The notes: generated by a model from the letters alone, not told the origin. A DNA stretch of 64,000 nucleotides from Frederiksenia canicola (GCF_011455495.1 NZ_CP015029.1:1302740-1366739), one strand, 5' to 3'; positions 16,164 through 27,202 are shown, counted from the stretch's first letter. Made by a program: numbers and translations.

Positions 16164-16903
16164 TGAAAATTATCCAACCTAATTGGGCTGTGCCACGCCA
16201 TATTCACGCGTTCACCAGCACTCGTGCAGGTGGTGTGAGCCAAGTACCATTCGATAGTTTAAATCTGGGCGATCACGTGGGGGATAACCTTGGGGATGTT
16301 GTGGCAAATCGTAAAATATTGGCGGAAACGTACCGCTTGCCACAGCAGCCTGTTTATCTCACCCAAACTCATTCTACAAAAGTGCTACGCCTGCCGTTGG
16401 AAAATGGAACAGATTTAAATGCTGATGCGGTTTACACCAATCAGCCAAATGAAGTTTGCTTGGTCATGACTGCCGATTGCTTACCTGCGATTTTTTGCAG
16501 TCGAGATGGTAAAGAAATTGCCGCCGCACACGCAGGTTGGCGAGGATTGTGCGATGGCGTATTGGAAGCAACCGTGGCGGAATTTGCTTGCAACCCGAGC
16601 GAAATCCAAGTTTGGCTCGGACCTGCGATCGGACCGACTGCCTTCCAAGTCGGCGAAGAGGTAATTGAACAGTTTACGGCGATTGACCCGCAAGCACGAG
16701 AAGCTTTCGTTGCTGATCCCATCACAAGCGGTAAGTTTTTCGGCAATCTTTACCAAATCGCTCGCCAACGTTTGAATAAACTCGGCATTACTAAGATTTC
16801 AGGCGGTGATTATTGCACTTATTGCGATGCAGAAAATTTCTTCTCATACCGCCGTGACAAGCAGACAGGGCGAATGGCAACACTGATTTGGCGAAGTGCC
16901 TAG
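16163..16903 (+). CDS. pgeF: Peptidoglycan editing factor PgeF (YfiH, laccase domain)
   Basis: The 246-residue protein is of the DUF152/YfiH family. E. coli PgeF removes wrongly incorporated L-Ser from UDP-MurNAc precursors; the family was also described as multicopper polyphenol oxidase. Motifs are TQTHSTKV, TADCLPAIF, AAAHAGWRGLCDGV and LGPAIGPTAFQVGEEV, which carry the His and Cys metal residues. It overlaps ridA by one base and is followed by an inverted uptake-signal pair. Confidence 0.9.
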   Translation: MKIIQPNWAVPRHIHAFTSTRAGGVSQVPFDSLNLGDHVGDNLGDVVANRKILAETYRLPQQPVYLTQTHSTKVLRLPLENGTDLNADAVYTNQPNEVCLVMTADCLPAIFCSRDGKEIAAAHAGWRGLCDGVLEATVAEFACNPSEIQVWLGPAIGPTAFQVGEEVIEQFTAIDPQAREAFVADPITSGKFFGNLYQIARQRLNKLGITKISGGDYCTYCDAENFFSYRRDKQTGRMATLIWRSA

Positions 16904-16915
16904 CAAAAACACATC

Positions 16916-16973
16916 GCAAGCGGTGAGATTCTCGACAAAATTTGCAAAAAATTTGCAAGATCTGACCGCTTGC
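16916..16973. terminator. Inverted uptake-signal pair after pgeF
   Basis: GCAAGCGGTGAGAT and ATCTGACCGCTTGC form 14-base arms with one mismatch. They lie between pgeF and yihI and may end the ridA-pgeF transcript. Confidence 0.6.
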
Positions 16974-17051
16974 ACCATTTACTATTCTTGATTTTTCATT
17001 CCCTGCCTTTAGTGGTACAATCCACGCCTATTTTTATTGAGAATGAAGACT

Positions 17052-17630
17052 ATGAGTCGTACCAAAAAAACACGCAGAATTACCGATATTATGCCTGCTC
17101 GCAAAGCGGACAACCCTTTTGAGCTGCCGAAAGCTCGTCCTTCTAAAAATCGTAAACCTACCCGTTATGAATTAGATGTCCAAGCTCGTGAAGAGAAGAA
17201 AAAGCGTAAGCACAAAGGCTTGCCATCTGGCTCGCGGGCGAATGCGGGTGTGGAGCCAAAAAAAACTGAAGAAAAAATGGTGAAAGATGCCCGAATTGGC
17301 AGCCGTAAGAAAGTGCCGTTGATCGTGGAGTTTGTCAATAAACCAAGCGATAAGCCAATTAAGCCCTTGATTTCTGCCGAAGAAATTCAGAAACCACGTT
17401 TAGCCCCTGACGTTGAATTGGAGCAGTTGGAAAATAACGAGTGTTTGAACCAGTTGTTAGACGATTTAGAAGCGGGCAAAACGCTTTCGCCAGCGGATCA
17501 AAAATTTGTTGATGAATGCTTAGATCGCATTCACGAATTGATGACAGAGCTCGGCATTGAAGACGAAGAAGAAAATGACGAGGCCTTATTGCGTCAATTT
17601 GAAACGATGGACATTAACAAATTTAGATAA
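17052..17630 (+). CDS. yihI: Der GTPase-activating protein YihI
   Basis: This very basic, then acidic, 192-residue protein is of the YihI family, which stimulates the GTPase Der (EngA) in 50S ribosome assembly. The N-terminal half is rich in Lys and Arg ([26 protein letters not shown]) and the C terminus is acidic ([16 protein letters not shown]). The start at 17052 gives MSRTKKTRR; another ATG at 17043 in frame cannot be excluded. A TACAAT -10 element lies just upstream (17018-17023). It heads an operon with the DUF2489 gene and hemN. Confidence 0.87.
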   Translation: MSRTKKTRRITDIMPARKADNPFELPKARPSKNRKPTRYELDVQAREEKKKRKHKGLPSGSRANAGVEPKKTEEKMVKDARIGSRKKVPLIVEFVNKPSDKPIKPLISAEEIQKPRLAPDVELEQLENNECLNQLLDDLEAGKTLSPADQKFVDECLDRIHELMTELGIEDEEENDEALLRQFETMDINKFR

Positions 17631-17647
17631 GCGGTTGGAACAGCAAT

Positions 17648-18097
17648 ATGTGGCGATTTTTCTTAATCATTTTGGCTGTGTTGATCCTGCTTTCGATGGC
17701 GGCTTATGCAGCATCACTGTTTTGGAAACTGCATCAACAAAAAAAGCAACTTCAGGAAGCGAAAAATGAACGTTATCTACGGGTGATTGACAGTATTCAA
17801 ATCATCGCCCAAGCGATGCAAACGGATCAGTGTGGGCTGTCGGAAGGCGTACTACGACTTAAACCGCTACTTGATGTGTTGGGTAAAAAATTAAGCGCTT
17901 TCCCAGCAATGTGGGGACTATATCAAGTGGTGGAAGAGATGCCAATTTTAGATGCTCGCAAAGGCTTGAAACGCAACGAGCGAATGAAATTGGACTTGGA
18001 GCGTGAAGCCAAAGAAGCCGAATTAGAGCGTGAAATCCGCACGGAATTATCGCAGTTACTTAACGAAATTGAACAATTTAAATTAGAGTTGAAGTAG
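17648..18097 (+). CDS. DUF2489 membrane-anchored protein
   Basis: The 149-residue protein has one N-terminal membrane helix (about 3-28) and a charged, coiled-coil-like C terminus (about 110-148, LEREAKEAELEREIR). It matches the DUF2489 family of Gammaproteobacteria, which occurs beside yihI and hemN. Its function is unknown. It lies 17 bases after yihI and 5 bases before hemN. Confidence 0.75.
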   Translation: MWRFFLIILAVLILLSMAAYAASLFWKLHQQKKQLQEAKNERYLRVIDSIQIIAQAMQTDQCGLSEGVLRLKPLLDVLGKKLSAFPAMWGLYQVVEEMPILDARKGLKRNERMKLDLEREAKEAELEREIRTELSQLLNEIEQFKLELK

Positions 18098-18102
18098 GTT
18101 AT

Positions 18103-19470
18103 ATGTCAGAAATTATTTGGGATTTGAATCTGATCCAAAAATACAATCAATCAGGCCCACGTTACACGTCTTATCCTACGGCGTTGGAGTTTAACGAAGG
18201 CTATAACGATGACGATTTCAAAATCGCCGCAGAACGCTATCCAAACAAGCCGTTATCGCTCTATGTGCATATCCCGTTTTGCCATAAATTGTGCTATTTC
18301 TGTGCCTGCAACAAAATCATCACTCGTCACCAGCACAAAGTCGATATTTATCTTGATTACCTTGAGAAAGAAATTTTGTACCGCTCGGCATTATTCAAAA
18401 ACCGCAAAGTGACCCAAATTCACTGGGGCGGCGGTACGCCAACCTATCTGGATGAAGAGCAATCTGCCCGTTTGATGACGATGCTCCGTACTCATTTTCA
18501 TGTCCAAGAGGATGCGGAAATCAGCATTGAAATGGATCCGCGTGAAATTGAGTTGTCGATGCTCGACCATTTACGCAAAATTGGCTTCAACCGCATTAGT
18601 ATGGGCATTCAAGACTTCAACAAAGAAGTACAAAAGTTGGTCAATCGTGAGCAAGATGAAAATTTCATTTTCGCCTTGATGAAACGAGCAAAAGAGCTTG
18701 GCTTTAAATCCACCAACATCGATTTAATTTACGGCTTACCAAAACAAACGGTGGAAAGTTTTATGTTCACGTTAGAAAAAGTGATCGAACTCAACCCAGA
18801 CCGAATGAGTGTGTTCAACTACGCCCACTTGCCAAGCCGCTTTGCTGCCCAAATCAAAATTAAAGATGAAATGTTGCCAGCCCCAGAAATTAAACTGGAA
18901 ATCTTGCAAAAAACCATTGAAACGCTCGGCAACGCAGGTTACAAATTCATCGGAATGGATCACTTTGCCAAACCGGATGATGAATTAGCGATTGCACAAG
19001 ATCAAGGTGTGCTACACCGCAATTTCCAAGGTTATACAACTCAAGAAGATGCTGATTTGCTCGGAATGGGCGTATCGGCAATCAGCTTATTGGGCGACAG
19101 CTATGCACAAAATCACAAAGAGTTGAAACAGTATTACGCCGAAGTTGAAATGCGGGGGATTGCGTTGCATAAAGGTTTGACGATGACCAAAGACGACTGC
19201 TTACGCCGTGATGTGATCAAAGCCTTAATTTGCAATTTCAAACTGGACTATGCCCCGTTTGAACAGCAATATGACATTCGCTTCCACGACTATTTTGCCG
19301 AAGATTTAGCATTACTCACCCCGCTTGCTAAAGATGGATTATTAGACATTGGTGAAACGGGCATTGCCGTTTCACCACGGGGACGCTTGTTGATCCGTAA
19401 TATTTGTATGTGTTTTGATATCTACTCCCGTCAACAAGCCAAACGTCAGCAATTCTCACGAATTATTTAA
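18103..19470 (+). CDS. hemN: Oxygen-independent coproporphyrinogen III oxidase
   Basis: The 455-residue radical SAM enzyme converts coproporphyrinogen III to protoporphyrinogen IX without oxygen, in heme synthesis. The iron-sulfur motif is in HIPFCHKLCYFCAC (Cys-x3-Cys-x2-Cys), followed by HWGGGTPTYL for SAM binding. The N-terminal YNQSGPRYTSYPTA arm and the length separate true HemN from HemW paralogues. It is the last gene of the yihI operon. Its presence fits a facultative anaerobe able to make heme at least from late intermediates. Confidence 0.95.
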   Translation: MSEIIWDLNLIQKYNQSGPRYTSYPTALEFNEGYNDDDFKIAAERYPNKPLSLYVHIPFCHKLCYFCACNKIITRHQHKVDIYLDYLEKEILYRSALFKNRKVTQIHWGGGTPTYLDEEQSARLMTMLRTHFHVQEDAEISIEMDPREIELSMLDHLRKIGFNRISMGIQDFNKEVQKLVNREQDENFIFALMKRAKELGFKSTNIDLIYGLPKQTVESFMFTLEKVIELNPDRMSVFNYAHLPSRFAAQIKIKDEMLPAPEIKLEILQKTIETLGNAGYKFIGMDHFAKPDDELAIAQDQGVLHRNFQGYTTQEDADLLGMGVSAISLLGDSYAQNHKELKQYYAEVEMRGIALHKGLTMTKDDCLRRDVIKALICNFKLDYAPFEQQYDIRFHDYFAEDLALLTPLAKDGLLDIGETGIAVSPRGRLLIRNICMCFDIYSRQQAKRQQFSRII

Positions 19471-19554
19471 GCAACAAGTGGTCAGATTGTCTGAATTTTT
19501 TGCAAAATGTTGACGAAAACCGACCGCTTGTGTGTAGTGGTAAAAGGAAAAAAT

Positions 19555-21888
19555 ATGAAACAACATCCCTATAGTCTGCTGAGTTTAGCCATTTTTGCCG
19601 CCTGTTATAGCGGTTCAGCGATGGCGGATTTGAAAGCACAATGTTTGCTTGGTGTGCCGCATTTTCAAGGGGAAGTGGTGAAAGGGGAGCAAACCCAGTT
19701 ACCTGTTTATATTGAAGCGGATAACGCTGAAATTAACCAACCTCGAGATGCAACTTATTCGGGTAATGTGGTTGTCAAGCAAGGCAACCGTACCATTGTG
19801 GCAGATCAAATTCGTGTTGAACAAGATGGTGATAACGCTCGCCAAGCCTTTTTGCAAGGTATGTTCGATTATCAAGATAATTTAATTAATGCCAAAGGGA
19901 ATAATGCATCAATCAATTTGTTGAATAAAGAGGCAGAATTATCTCAAGTCGATTATCAATTAGTCGGTCGGCAAGGTCGTGGTAATGCACAACATGTGGC
20001 GGTAAGTGATGATAAACGGGTGATGAAAAATGCGAGCTTTACCTCTTGTTTGCCGGATGATAAATCGTGGACTATTGACGCCAGTGAGATGATCCAACAC
20101 GTTAAAGAAGAATATGCAGAAATGTGGCATGCTCGCTTTAAAGTACTGGGGGTTCCTGTTTTTTATTCGCCTTATTTGCAATTTCCGATCGGCGATCGCC
20201 GCCGTAGCGGTGTACTCATTCCAAATGCGGGTCACTCTGGGCGAGATGGTTATTTCTATTCTCAACCGTTTTATTGGAATATTGCACCAAATATGGATGC
20301 TACCATCACACCAACCTATTACAGTCGTCGTGGTTGGCAGTTTAGTCCGGAATTCCGTTACTTGAGCCCAATTGGTCAAGGGCGAGTTGCAGCGGAATAT
20401 ATGCAGAAAGACCGCTTGGCAGAATGGACGGAGAAAAATAAAAGCCGTCATTTGATTTTTTGGCAGCATAATATCAATTTTGCGAGTAATTGGCATTTTG
20501 CTGCCGATTATACTCGTGTGAGCGATCGCCGCTATTTCTCCGATTTTGATTCGTCATTTGGTAGCAGCACCGATGGTTATGCAACGCAAAATTTTAAGTT
20601 AGGTTATTACCAGCCAAGTTATAACTTATCTATTGCTGCAAAGCGTTTTCAAACTTTTGACGAGTCTGGCAGTAAACCCTATCGCGTTTTTCCACAAATC
20701 AATTTTAATTATTATAAAGACAATGTAGTACAAAATGGCGATTTTGTCTTTTTCTCGCAACTTTCGCATTTTGCGAATGACAGCAAAACCATGCCAACAG
20801 CGTGGCGTCTGCATACTGAGCCAGCACTGAATTTCCCCGTTGCCAACCGTTACGGTAGTTTAGGTATTGAAGCAAAACTCTATGCAACCCATTACTGGCA
20901 AAAACAGGGGGAAGCAAAAAATGCGGAGGTGGTGCAGCGAAGTGTCAGCCGTGTTTTACCACAGTTAAAAGTGGATTTAAAAACAACCTTACAAGCCACA
21001 AAAGCATGGATAAATGGTTTTACTCAAGTGCTAGAACCACGTGTGCAATATCTTTATCGCCCGTATAAAGACCAAAGTGCGATCGGCTCAAAAAGACAAA
21101 CCAGTTTAGGATTAGGCTATGATTCTGCACTATTGCAGCAAGATTATTTCTCGCTATTCAATGATCGTCGTTACAGCGGTTTAGACCGCATTGCTTCTGC
21201 TAACCAAATGACAGCGGGTGGAACGACACGTTTCTTTAAAAATAGCACGAGTGAGGAAGTCTTTAACTTAAGTGCAGGGCAGATTTATTACCTTAGCCCA
21301 TCGAAAGTGGATAGCAACTCTCAAAATACGACGGCTAAACGCTCGTCGTCTTGGTCATTAGAATCAAACTGGAAATTCCATCCAAAATGGAATTGGCATG
21401 GCGCTTATCAATACGATACGCGTTTAAATGAAACTTCATTGGCAAATACGTCATTGCAGTTTAAACCAAAAGAAAATCACGTTGTGCAGCTTAACTACCG
21501 CTATGCCAGCCGTCACTATATTGACCAAAACTTAAGCTCAAATTTATACGGTCAAGATATTAAACAAATTGGTATGGTGGCAGGCTGGGAGCTAACCGAC
21601 AATGTGTCGATGATGGTTTCTCACTACCAAGATCTTGCCTTGAAAAAGCCAGTAGAAAGCCAATTGGGTATAACCTATAACACGTGTTGTTGGAGTGCGA
21701 ATTTTTATACTGCTCGACGTTTAGTGGCTACCCCAACAGGTAAACCAGACTCGATTAAAAATTTCTACTACGACAACCGTTTCGGTGTTAATTTTGAATT
21801 ACGCTTTGGCACGAATTACAGCAGTGGTGTTTCGAAAATTCTGAAGAAAGGCATTATTCCTTACACGGAAGCATTTAGTATTAATTAG
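19555..21888 (+). CDS. lptD: LPS assembly outer membrane protein LptD
   Basis: This 777-residue beta-barrel protein, with LptE, places LPS in the outer leaflet of the outer membrane. It has a signal peptide (about 1-24), an N-terminal beta-jellyroll domain (about 40-200, with [19 protein letters not shown]), and the barrel. The four cysteines that make interdomain disulfides in E. coli are present: C30, C165 and the pair C711-C712. The start at 19555 is chosen for AAAGGA and the signal peptide; the frame is open 16 codons further upstream. A strong rho-independent terminator follows. Confidence 0.95.
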   Translation: MKQHPYSLLSLAIFAACYSGSAMADLKAQCLLGVPHFQGEVVKGEQTQLPVYIEADNAEINQPRDATYSGNVVVKQGNRTIVADQIRVEQDGDNARQAFLQGMFDYQDNLINAKGNNASINLLNKEAELSQVDYQLVGRQGRGNAQHVAVSDDKRVMKNASFTSCLPDDKSWTIDASEMIQHVKEEYAEMWHARFKVLGVPVFYSPYLQFPIGDRRRSGVLIPNAGHSGRDGYFYSQPFYWNIAPNMDATITPTYYSRRGWQFSPEFRYLSPIGQGRVAAEYMQKDRLAEWTEKNKSRHLIFWQHNINFASNWHFAADYTRVSDRRYFSDFDSSFGSSTDGYATQNFKLGYYQPSYNLSIAAKRFQTFDESGSKPYRVFPQINFNYYKDNVVQNGDFVFFSQLSHFANDSKTMPTAWRLHTEPALNFPVANRYGSLGIEAKLYATHYWQKQGEAKNAEVVQRSVSRVLPQLKVDLKTTLQATKAWINGFTQVLEPRVQYLYRPYKDQSAIGSKRQTSLGLGYDSALLQQDYFSLFNDRRYSGLDRIASANQMTAGGTTRFFKNSTSEEVFNLSAGQIYYLSPSKVDSNSQNTTAKRSSSWSLESNWKFHPKWNWHGAYQYDTRLNETSLANTSLQFKPKENHVVQLNYRYASRHYIDQNLSSNLYGQDIKQIGMVAGWELTDNVSMMVSHYQDLALKKPVESQLGITYNTCCWSANFYTARRLVATPTGKPDSIKNFYYDNRFGVNFELRFGTNYSSGVSKILKKGIIPYTEAFSIN

Positions 21889-21913
21889 GCAAATTCTCAA
21901 CAGTAGTGTTTGA

Positions 21914-21949
21914 AAGCTGAACTTGGATTGGTCAAGTTCAGCTTTTTTT
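21914..21949 (+). terminator. Rho-independent terminator of lptD
   Basis: AAGCTGAACTTG and CAAGTTCAGCTT form perfect 12-base arms with a 7-base loop, followed by a T tract. Confidence 0.9.
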
Positions 21950-22019
21950 GGAGCTATCGTTTGTGGTTTGCGTCAGGATGTTGAGCTGACCTTGAGAACC
22001 GTTTGGAAAATTGTACAAA

Positions 22020-22038
22020 AAAATGATAGTGATCATCA
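22020..22038. promoter_or_regulatory. Possible Fur box upstream of cpdB
   Basis: AAAAATGATAGTGATCATC matches 14 of 19 positions of the Fur consensus GATAATGATAATCATTATC. It lies just after a possible promoter (TTGAGA-16-TACAAA) about 85 bases before cpdB. AT-rich context makes chance matches likely. Confidence 0.28.
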
Positions 22039-22120
22039 AATTAGCTAAAAAATGCTAGAGTACAAGCGGTCATTTCCGTAAAATGTTTTGCAATTTTTAC
22101 CTATTAGAGGAGATTTACTT

Positions 22121-24094
22121 ATGATGAACAGAAGACGTTTTATTCAAATCGGTGCAACGACCATTTTAGCTTTAGGGGCAAGCCGTTTTGCCTTTGCTAA
22201 AGCGGAAAATAAAGTGGCATTACGCATTGTGGGGACAACCGATATTCACAGTTTCTTAACGGACTTTGACTATTACAAAGACGCACCTACTGAGAAATTT
22301 GGTTTTACTCGTACTGCAACTTTAATTGATCAAGCTCGTAAAGAAGCAAAAAACAGCGTTCTGGTGGATAACGGTGACCTAATTCAAGGGAACCCAATTG
22401 CGGACTATCAAGCGGCGGTCGGTTACAAAGAAGGCAAATCAAACCCTGCGGTTGATGTGTTAAACCTAATGAAATATGACGTAGGGACGCTAGGTAACCA
22501 CGAATTTAATTACGGTTTGACCTATTTAGATAATGCGATCAAACAAGCAAAATTCCCAATTGTGAACGCAAATGTGGTGAAAGTAGGCAGCGATGAGCCT
22601 GTTTACCAACCTTATTTCATTCAAGAAAAAGAAGTCGTTGATGAGAATGGCATGAAGCATATCGTGAAAATCGGTTATATCGGTTTTGTGCCACCGCAAA
22701 TTATGGTGTGGGATAAAGCGAATTTAGACGGTAAAGTGGAAGCCCGTGACATCGTGAAAACCGCAGAAAAATATGTGCCAGTCATGAAAAAAGCGGGGGC
22801 AGATATTATCGTAGCCTTAGCACACACTGGTCCATCTGACGAACCATACAAAGAAGGGGCAGAAAATTCAGCCTTCTATTTAGCCGATGTGAAAGGCATT
22901 GATGCGGTGATTTTCGGTCACTCACATCGCTTGTTCCCGAACAAAGAGTTTGCGAAATCGCCCAATGCGGATATTCAGAAAGGTACCGTTAAAGGCGTGC
23001 CAGAAAGTATGGCAGGTTACTGGGGTAACAACATTAGCGTGGTCGATTTAACTCTTGCAAAACAAGATGGCAAATGGGTTGTGGTTGATGGTCAAGCGGT
23101 GTTACGCCCAATTTATGATGCAGAGAAAAAAGCGGCAACGGTCGAAAATCACCCAGAAGTGGCCGCCTTACTCAAACCTGTTCATGAAGCGACTCGTGCC
23201 TTCGTTTCACAGCCAATCGGTAAAGCAACTGACAATATGTACAGCTACTTAGCCTTGGTACAAGACGATCCGACAGTGCAAATCGTCAACCAAGCCCAAC
23301 GTGCATATGTGGAAAACGTGGTAAAAGGTTTACCTGAACTTGCAGGTCTGCCAATTTTGAGTGCGGGTGCACCGTTTAAAGCGGGTGGTCGTAAAAACGA
23401 TCCAAGCGGTTATACCGAAGTGGATAAAGGCGAACTGACTTTCCGTAATGCCGCGGATTTATACTTATATCCAAATACGTTGGTTGTGGTCAAAGTAACA
23501 GGTGAAGAACTCAAAGAGTGGTTAGAGTGCAGTGCAGGGATGTTCAATCAAATCGATCCGAACAGCGACAAACCACAATCATTACTCGATTGGACGGGTT
23601 TCCGCACCTACAATTTTGATGTGATTGATGGGGTGCAATACCAATACGATCTCACCAAGCCAGCTCGTTATGATGGCGAATGTAAGTTAGTTAATCCAAA
23701 CACCAGCCGTGTATTGAATTTAACGTACAACGGTAAACCCGTTGATCCAAAAGCGGAATTTTTGATTGCGACCAACAACTACCGTGCGTACAGCAATAAA
23801 TTCCCAGGCACTGGCGACAGCCACATTGTCTTTGCTGCCCCTGATGAAAACCGTCAAATTTTAGCTAACTACATCAGTGCGGAAAGCAAAGCTCACGGTC
23901 AAGTCAGCCCAAGTGCGGATAAAAACTGGCGAATTGCCCCAATTTCAAGCAAAGTGAAATTAGATGTGCGTTTTGAAACCTCGCCAAGCGATAAAGCTAA
24001 AGCCTTTATCAAAGAGAAAGCCCAATATCCAATGTCGTTCTTAAATACAGACGAAACCGGTTTTGCGGTGTATCAAATTGATTTGACTAAATAA
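22121..24094 (+). CDS. cpdB: 2',3'-Cyclic-nucleotide 2'-phosphodiesterase/3'-nucleotidase CpdB
   Basis: This 657-residue periplasmic metallophosphoesterase turns 2',3'-cyclic nucleotides and 3'-nucleotides into nucleosides for uptake. The N-terminal catalytic domain has [30 protein letters not shown] and FGHSHRLFP, holding the two-metal site; the C-terminal domain binds the nucleoside. The signal peptide starts [14 protein letters not shown], with an RRxF pattern compatible with Tat export, though Sec is possible. The start follows a strong AGAGGAG site. It is convergent with the peroxiredoxin gene across a perfect inverted uptake-signal pair. Confidence 0.93.
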   Translation: MMNRRRFIQIGATTILALGASRFAFAKAENKVALRIVGTTDIHSFLTDFDYYKDAPTEKFGFTRTATLIDQARKEAKNSVLVDNGDLIQGNPIADYQAAVGYKEGKSNPAVDVLNLMKYDVGTLGNHEFNYGLTYLDNAIKQAKFPIVNANVVKVGSDEPVYQPYFIQEKEVVDENGMKHIVKIGYIGFVPPQIMVWDKANLDGKVEARDIVKTAEKYVPVMKKAGADIIVALAHTGPSDEPYKEGAENSAFYLADVKGIDAVIFGHSHRLFPNKEFAKSPNADIQKGTVKGVPESMAGYWGNNISVVDLTLAKQDGKWVVVDGQAVLRPIYDAEKKAATVENHPEVAALLKPVHEATRAFVSQPIGKATDNMYSYLALVQDDPTVQIVNQAQRAYVENVVKGLPELAGLPILSAGAPFKAGGRKNDPSGYTEVDKGELTFRNAADLYLYPNTLVVVKVTGEELKEWLECSAGMFNQIDPNSDKPQSLLDWTGFRTYNFDVIDGVQYQYDLTKPARYDGECKLVNPNTSRVLNLTYNGKPVDPKAEFLIATNNYRAYSNKFPGTGDSHIVFAAPDENRQILANYISAESKAHGQVSPSADKNWRIAPISSKVKLDVRFETSPSDKAKAFIKEKAQYPMSFLNTDETGFAVYQIDLTK

Positions 24095-24113
24095 CCGTTA
24101 AATCAATAAAAAG

Positions 24114-24162
24114 ACAAGCGGTGAGTTCATTGGCAAATTTTGCAACGGAACTCACCGCTTGT
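24114..24162. terminator. Inverted uptake-signal pair between cpdB and the peroxiredoxin gene
   Basis: ACAAGCGGTGAGTTC and GAACTCACCGCTTGT are perfect 15-base arms around a 19-base loop, between convergent genes. It is a likely two-way terminator. The tenth base differs from the usual signal (GGTG instead of GGTC). Confidence 0.75.
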
Positions 24163-24178
24163 TTATTGCAGTAGAGGA

Positions 24179-24907
24179 TTAAGCAAAGTATTTTTCTAAA
24201 TCATCGCTACCGCCGATGTGCTGACCACCGATGAAGATTTGAGGTACACTTGTCTTACCTGTGATTGCACGCACAGAAGTGGTGCTTGCATCACGACCAA
24301 GTAAGATTTCTTCATAGGCTAAGCCTTTGGCATCCAACAATAGTTTAGCTTTAATGCAGAACGGGCAGCCTGGTTTGGTGAAAATGGTCACAGACGGTTT
24401 TGCTTGCCAATCGGGTTTAATATATTTGAGCATAGTATCTGCATCAGATACTTTGAATGGGTCGCCAGGCTCGTTTGGTTCGACAAACATTTTTTCCACC
24501 ACCCCATTTTTGACTAACATAGAGTAACGCCAAGAGCGTTTGCCAAAGCCTAAGTCATCTTTATCAACCAACATTCCCATTCCAGCAGTGAATTCACCGT
24601 TGCCATCTGGAATAACGGTGACGTTTTCACTTTCTTGATCGGCTTTCCACGCATTCATGACGAATGTGTCATTTACTGAAACACACACAATATCGTCTAC
24701 ACCTAATGCTTTGAATTCACTCGCTAATTCGTTGTAGCGTGGTAAATGAGTTGATGAGCAAGTCGGGGTAAATGCGCCAGGTAATGAAAACACGACAACC
24801 GTTTTGTTATCGAAAAGTGAGGATGTTGTCACATCAACCCATTGATCGCCTTGGCGAGTATGGAATGTGACTTCAGGGACTTTCTTCCCTTCCATTGTTG
24901 CAGACAT
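24179..24907 (-). CDS. Hybrid peroxiredoxin-glutaredoxin (Prx5 type)
   Basis: This 242-residue fusion enzyme reduces hydrogen peroxide and organic peroxides with glutathione. The peroxiredoxin 5 domain (1-165) has the peroxidatic site PGAFTPTC with Cys50. The glutaredoxin domain (170-242) has the redox pair C181-P-F-C184 and the substrate loop TSVPQIFIGG, then HIGGSDD. The same fusion is known in Haemophilus influenzae (PGdx, HI0572 from memory). It is transcribed after ppiB but behind its own probable promoter and leader hairpin. Confidence 0.95.
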   Translation of the reverse strand: MSATMEGKKVPEVTFHTRQGDQWVDVTTSSLFDNKTVVVFSLPGAFTPTCSSTHLPRYNELASEFKALGVDDIVCVSVNDTFVMNAWKADQESENVTVIPDGNGEFTAGMGMLVDKDDLGFGKRSWRYSMLVKNGVVEKMFVEPNEPGDPFKVSDADTMLKYIKPDWQAKPSVTIFTKPGCPFCIKAKLLLDAKGLAYEEILLGRDASTTSVRAITGKTSVPQIFIGGQHIGGSDDLEKYFA

Positions 24908-24940
24908 AATTTTCTCCTATTTTTACACTTTAAAAAACCA

Positions 24941-24967
24941 AATACCACCATACTGAATGGTGGTATT
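24941..24967 (-). other. Leader hairpin upstream of the peroxiredoxin gene
   Basis: AATACCACCAT and ATGGTGGTATT form perfect 11-base arms around a 5-base loop. On the transcribed strand the stem is followed by TTTGGTTTTTT, so it resembles an intrinsic terminator. A good -10 element (TATAAT on the minus strand, near 24979-24984) lies upstream, placing the hairpin in the leader as a possible attenuator, or as a second terminator for ppiB. Confidence 0.55.
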
Positions 24968-25035
24968 TAGTCCCGAAATTATAATAAAAATTTACTAAAA
25001 ATTCTAATATAGGGCGAAAAATAGGAGGACTGAGT

Positions 25036-25068
25036 ATAAAAAAGCGAGATCGCATCAGATCTCGCTTT
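25036..25068 (-). terminator. Rho-independent terminator of ppiB
   Basis: AAAGCGAGAT and ATCTCGCTTT form perfect 10-base arms with an 8-base loop. On the minus strand the stem is followed by a T tract, directly after the ppiB stop. Confidence 0.85.
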
Positions 25069-25082
25069 GAATATGCTTGAGA

Positions 25083-25592
25083 TTATTCCACCGTGACAGA
25101 GGTGATCACGACCTCTTCTTTTGGCACATCTTGGTGGAAACCGTGGTTGCCGGTTTTCACGCCTTTGATTTTATCCACCACGTCCATTCCTTCAACCACT
25201 TCGCCAAACACGCAATAGCCCCACTCTTGAACCACTTCACGACCGTGCATTTCCTTCGAACGATAGTTTAAAAAGGTGTTATCTGCCACATTGATAAAAA
25301 ACTGTGCAGTTGCAGAATGTGGATCAGCAGTGCGAGCCATGGCAATCGTTCCACGCTTGTTGCTTAAGCCGTTGTTTGCTTCATTTTTGATTGGTGCACG
25401 CGTATTTTTCTCACGCAAACCTGATTCCATACCGCCACCTTGAATCATAAAACCGTCAATGACACGGTGGAAAATCGTACCATTGTAGAAACCGTCTTTG
25501 CAGTAGGTTTCGAAGTTGGCTGCAGTATTAGGGGCTTTATCAAAATTTAAGGCGATTTTAATGTCGCCGAAATTGGTATGTAATGTAATCAT
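25083..25592 (-). CDS. ppiB: Peptidyl-prolyl cis-trans isomerase B (cyclophilin)
   Basis: This 169-residue cytoplasmic cyclophilin catalyses cis-trans isomerisation of proline peptide bonds. Motifs are [15 protein letters not shown] with the catalytic Arg, and [16 protein letters not shown]. There is no signal peptide, which separates it from periplasmic PpiA. It is divergent from cysS across a spacer of about 140 bases that includes an uptake signal. Confidence 0.95.
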   Translation of the reverse strand: MITLHTNFGDIKIALNFDKAPNTAANFETYCKDGFYNGTIFHRVIDGFMIQGGGMESGLREKNTRAPIKNEANNGLSNKRGTIAMARTADPHSATAQFFINVADNTFLNYRSKEMHGREVVQEWGYCVFGEVVEGMDVVDKIKGVKTGNHGFHQDVPKEEVVITSVTVE

Positions 25593-25735
25593 TGCGATTT
25601 GTTCCTTAATTTATGACGGGAAAAGTTGGAGCCTATTATTAAAAAGTTTGGCAAAAATTGCAAAAAATTCTCAAAATCTAACCGCTTGTTTGCTATATTA
25701 GCTGCCTTTAATTGGCAATCAACAGAGAGAAAAGT

Positions 25736-27112
25736 ATGCTCAAAATTTATAACACCCTAAAACGTGAAAAAGAAGAATTTAAACCTATTCATCCAGATTT
25801 TGTGGGGATGTACGTCTGTGGCGTCACGGTTTATGATCTCTGTCACTTTGGGCATGGGCGGACCTTCGTTTCTTTCGATGTAATTGCACGTTATTTACGC
25901 TATCTTGGCTACAATTTGCGTTATGTTCGCAACATTACCGATGTGGACGACAAAATCATCAAACGAGCGATTGAGAACAATGAGAACTGGCAAGAGTTAG
26001 TTGATCGCATGATTGCGGAAATGTACAAGGATTTCGATGCATTAAACATACTTCGTCCTGACGCGGAACCAAGAGCGACGTTGCATATTCCTGAAATTAT
26101 TGCGATTGTGCAAACTTTAATTGAAAAAGGTCACGCTTATGTCGCAGAAGATGGCGATGTGGTGTTTAATGTGGAATCTTTCCAACAATACGGCAAATTA
26201 TCCCGCCAAAACCTTGAACAGCTGCAAGCAGGGGCGAGAGTTGAAATCAAGTCAGTTAAACGTAACCCGATGGATTTCGTGTTGTGGAAAATGTCAAAAG
26301 AGAACGAACCAAGTTGGGATTCTCCATGGGGCAAAGGTCGCCCAGGCTGGCATATTGAGTGTTCGGCAATGAACAGTAAAGAGCTTGGCAACCATTTTGA
26401 TATTCACGGCGGCGGTTCGGATTTAATGTTCCCACACCATGAAAATGAAATTGCCCAATCTTGCTGCGCTCACGGCGATGATTATGTTAATTATTGGCTA
26501 CATACGGGAATGTTGATGATCAACAAAGAGAAGATGTCGAAATCACTTGGCAACTATTTCACGCTACGTTATATGCTTGAGCAATACGATGCGGAAACCT
26601 TGCGTTACTTCTTCTTAACCGCACATTACCGCAGTTTGCTTGATTACAGCACAGACAATTTAGACTTAGCCCGTTCCGCTCTTGAACGCCTTTACACTGC
26701 ATTGCGTGGTTGCGAATGGGTGGATTTAAACGAAGACGACAGCTATGTTCAAGCCTTTAAAGACGCGATGAATGACGACTTCAATACCCCTGGCGCGTTG
26801 GCGGTGCTGTTTGAATTAGCTCGTGAAATCAACAAAGCAAAAAGCGAAAATCCAGCTGAGGCTAACCGCTTGGCAAGTCGCTTAAAACAGTTGGCAGGCG
26901 TACTTGGCTTGCTGGAACAAGATCCTGAAGCCTTCTTACAAGGCGATACGGACAATGATGAGGTTGCTGAAATCGAAGCCCTCATCAAGCAGCGTAACGA
27001 AGCCCGTGCGGCGAAAGATTGGGCAAAAGCCGACGAAGCTCGCAACAAACTTACTGTAATGGGCATTGTGCTTGAAGATGGTGCGAACGGCACGACTTGG
27101 CGTAAGGCGTAA
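25736..27112 (+). CDS. cysS: Cysteinyl-tRNA synthetase
   Basis: This 458-residue class I synthetase charges tRNA-Cys. It has the zinc and active-site Cys in [10 protein letters not shown], the HIGH-like HFGHGR, the zinc region HIECSAM with HHENE, and the KMSKS loop (KMSKSLGN). The start [12 protein letters not shown] follows an AGAGAGAAA ribosome site and gives the usual family length. A terminator hairpin follows. All catalytic motifs are intact. Confidence 0.97.
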   Translation: MLKIYNTLKREKEEFKPIHPDFVGMYVCGVTVYDLCHFGHGRTFVSFDVIARYLRYLGYNLRYVRNITDVDDKIIKRAIENNENWQELVDRMIAEMYKDFDALNILRPDAEPRATLHIPEIIAIVQTLIEKGHAYVAEDGDVVFNVESFQQYGKLSRQNLEQLQAGARVEIKSVKRNPMDFVLWKMSKENEPSWDSPWGKGRPGWHIECSAMNSKELGNHFDIHGGGSDLMFPHHENEIAQSCCAHGDDYVNYWLHTGMLMINKEKMSKSLGNYFTLRYMLEQYDAETLRYFFLTAHYRSLLDYSTDNLDLARSALERLYTALRGCEWVDLNEDDSYVQAFKDAMNDDFNTPGALAVLFELAREINKAKSENPAEANRLASRLKQLAGVLGLLEQDPEAFLQGDTDNDEVAEIEALIKQRNEARAAKDWAKADEARNKLTVMGIVLEDGANGTTWRKA

Positions 27113-27122
27113 TTCTGACGAT

Positions 27123-27150
27123 ATCCCCCTGACATTTAGGGGGATTTTTC
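27123..27150 (+). terminator. Rho-independent terminator of cysS
   Basis: ATCCCCCT and AGGGGGAT are paired arms with a 7-base loop followed by a T tract. Confidence 0.88.
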
Positions 27151-27202
27151 TATTTATGATGTGTAAAAAATCCTCAGGAACTAACCGCTTGTAAGGGGCA
27201 AG

